Source of the DNA: Pelagimonas sp.
Lineage (GTDB): Bacteria; Pseudomonadota; Alphaproteobacteria; Rhodobacterales; Rhodobacteraceae
Direction: 5' to 3'
Length of the DNA: 64,000 nt
Assembly: GCA_025210345.1 (NCBI GenBank)
Contig: JAOARX010000035.1
Span: forward strand, 186,001-250,000
In this document: in pieces, positions 62,418 through 64,000 of the stretch
Layout: the number at the start of each line of letters is the position of its first letter
Position numbering within the stretch: the first letter of the stretch is position 1
The notes under the pieces: model-generated
Seen by the model: only the letters and a program-made list of their open reading frames with translations
What the model was told of the DNA's origin: nothing
Databases searched by the model: none
Made by a program: the position numbers and the translations under genes

Positions 62418-64000
62418 ATGAATCTGTTTTCCGATATTCGCGCACTGGTCCTCACCTCGATTGAGGCCATGGTCGCCGAAGACATCCTGCCTGCGGGCCT
62501 GAACCTTGACCCGATCACAACCGAGCCGCCCCGCGACCCGGCGCATGGGGATATGGCGACCAATGCCGCCATGGTGCTGGCAAAGCCCGCCAAGATGAAA
62601 CCGCGCGACATTGCCGATGCGCTGGCGTTGAAACTGGCCGCCGATCCGCGGATCTCCAGCGCCGAGGTGGCAGGGCCGGGCTTTTTGAACCTGCGTCTGG
62701 ATGCGTCGGTTTGGCAGGGGCTTCCGGCGGCGATCCTGAACGCCGGCACCACATATGGGCGGTCCACCATGGGGCAGGGCCAACGGGTGAACGTCGAATA
62801 TGTTTCGGCCAATCCAACGGGTCCGATGCATGTTGGCCACGCGCGGGGCGCGATTGTCGGTGACGCCATGGCCAGCCTGCTGGATTACGCCGGTTTTGAC
62901 GTCACGCGTGAATACTACATCAACGATGGTGGCGCGCAGGTCGATGTGCTGGCCCGCTCGGTCTATCTGCGCTATCTCGAAGCGCATGGCCAGGAGGTCG
63001 AGTTCGCCGAAGGCACCTATCCCGGTGACTATCTGGTTCCCGTGGGGCAGGCGCTTAAGGCCAAGGTGGGCGAGGCCTATCTGGACAAGGGCGAAGACGT
63101 CTGGCTGCAAGAGATCCGCGAATTTGCCACCGCAGCCATGATGGACCTGATCCGCGAGGATCTGGCGGCGCTTGGCGTGCATATGGATCACTTCTTTTCG
63201 GAAAAGTCGCTATACGGCACCGGCAAGATCGAAGCCGCGATCGAAAGCCTGCGCGACAAGGGCCTGATCTATCGCGGAGTGCTGGAACCCCCCAAGGGCA
63301 AAAAGCCCGAAGACTGGGAACCGCGCGAACAGACCCTGTTCAAATCCACCGAGCATGGGGATGACGTGGACCGCCCGATCCAGAAATCCGATGGGGCCTG
63401 GACCTATTTCGCACCCGACATTGCCTATCACTATGACAAGGTCACGCGCGGGTATGACCAGCTGATCGACATTTTCGGCGCGGATCACGGCGGCTATGTC
63501 AAGCGGATGAAGGCGGCGGTTTCGGCGCTGTCCGATGGGCAAACGCCGCTGGACATCAAGCTGATCCAATTGGTCAAGCTGTTCAAAAACGGTGAGCCCT
63601 TCAAAATGTCCAAGCGGGCAGGGACCTTTATCACCCTGCGCGATCTGGTCGATATGGTGGGGGCCGACGTGGCGCGTTTCCACATGCTGACCCGCAAGCC
63701 CGACGCCAGCCTTGATTTCGATTTCGACAAGGTGGTCGAGCAAAGCAAGGAAAACCCGGTGTTTTATGTGCAATATGCCCATGCCCGGATCTGTTCGGTG
63801 CTGCGCAAGGCCGCTGAGGCGGGGATCGCGGTGGATGATGCGTCTCTGGCCGGTGTTGACCTGTCGGGCATGACCCATGACGCCGAGATCATGATGGCGC
63901 GCAAGCTGGCCGAATGGCCGCGCCTGGTGGAAATCGCCGCGCGCACCAATGAACCGCACCGGGTTGCGACCTATCTGTCGGAACTCGCCTCCGAGCTGCA
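62418..64000 (+). CDS. argS: Arginyl-tRNA synthetase, 5' part
   Basis: Class I aminoacyl-tRNA synthetase. The frame starts [20 protein letters not shown] at 62418 (GGGAG upstream) and is open to the window end, ~527 of ~580 residues. HIGH motif as HVGH at residues 138-141 within [19 protein letters not shown] at 396-399 ([10 protein letters not shown]). N-terminal Add1 domain present; the end of the anticodon-binding DALR domain lies outside the window. Confidence 0.97.
   Translation, partial: MNLFSDIRALVLTSIEAMVAEDILPAGLNLDPITTEPPRDPAHGDMATNAAMVLAKPAKMKPRDIADALALKLAADPRISSAEVAGPGFLNLRLDASVWQGLPAAILNAGTTYGRSTMGQGQRVNVEYVSANPTGPMHVGHARGAIVGDAMASLLDYAGFDVTREYYINDGGAQVDVLARSVYLRYLEAHGQEVEFAEGTYPGDYLVPVGQALKAKVGEAYLDKGEDVWLQEIREFATAAMMDLIREDLAALGVHMDHFFSEKSLYGTGKIEAAIESLRDKGLIYRGVLEPPKGKKPEDWEPREQTLFKSTEHGDDVDRPIQKSDGAWTYFAPDIAYHYDKVTRGYDQLIDIFGADHGGYVKRMKAAVSALSDGQTPLDIKLIQLVKLFKNGEPFKMSKRAGTFITLRDLVDMVGADVARFHMLTRKPDASLDFDFDKVVEQSKENPVFYVQYAHARICSVLRKAAEAGIAVDDASLAGVDLSGMTHDAEIMMARKLAEWPRLVEIAARTNEPHRVATYLSELASEL

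Overview
This window looks like a chromosome segment of a marine alphaproteobacterium of the Roseobacter group (Rhodobacterales). The evidence is high GC, strong ATGA/TGATG gene coupling, the order uppS-cdsA-dxr-rseP-bamA-skp-fabZ-lpxA-lpxI-lpxB, GcvT-fused dimethylglycine dehydrogenase-like enzymes, a Hint-domain RTX/cadherin-like giant protein, and the short intergenic repeat with a GGGATATTTT core. This is inferred from gene content, not from a search.

Layout. 1-3.9 kb: the end of coaD, a proline-rich small ORF, gap, a 47-aa membrane protein, dsbB with a VTT/DedA-like protein, tRNA-Leu(CAA), and a 60-aa membrane protein. 3.9-11 kb: an 864-bp AT-richer leader region and a 2082-aa secreted protein with 14 cadherin-like repeats, calcium-binding RTX-like repeats and a Hint domain. 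11.3-12.3 kb: a degenerate receiver overlapping tail-to-tail with a MobA-like nucleotidyltransferase. 12.3-17.3 kb: two divergent FAD/GcvT demethylating dehydrogenase paralogues. 17.4-18.7 kb: an accessory islet, in which two inverted ~205-bp repeats enclose an AT-rich gene for a secreted Cys-containing protein. 18.7-22.8 kb: a CNNM/CorC protein, xerD and its two coupled partners. 22.9-25.9 kb: aroK-aroB-SigZ-like ECF sigma factor, then a glutathione transferase with a Cys-rich tail. 26-28.6 kb: ssb, a lytic transglycosylase and a di-haem peroxidase. 28.7-35.1 kb: a dipeptide-type ABC importer. 35.4-37.2 kb: an AraC regulator coupled to miaA. 37.3-50.7 kb: pyrH, a GlxA-type regulator, frr, then the long envelope operon for isoprenoid, phospholipid, outer-membrane and lipid A synthesis. 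50.8-55.9 kb: tkt, a coiled-coil protein with zapA, bolA - 57-aa protein - grxD, and xthA. 56.3-58.9 kb: an uncharacterised locus with a protein of eight 20-residue repeats, an unrecognised 353-aa protein and a DMT exporter. 58.9-64 kb: an A-type Fe-S carrier, dGTPase, an antiporter with an RCK-like tail, and the start of argS.

Most of the window is housekeeping. The accessory or novel parts are the giant adhesin, the repeat-bounded islet at 17.4-18.7 kb and the 20-residue repeat locus at 56.3-58.9 kb, which is the best candidate for an undescribed system. Six small proteins of 43-60 residues, four of them in tight operons with known genes, are also reported. Starts were chosen from Shine-Dalgarno spacing and family N termini. 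No searches were run.
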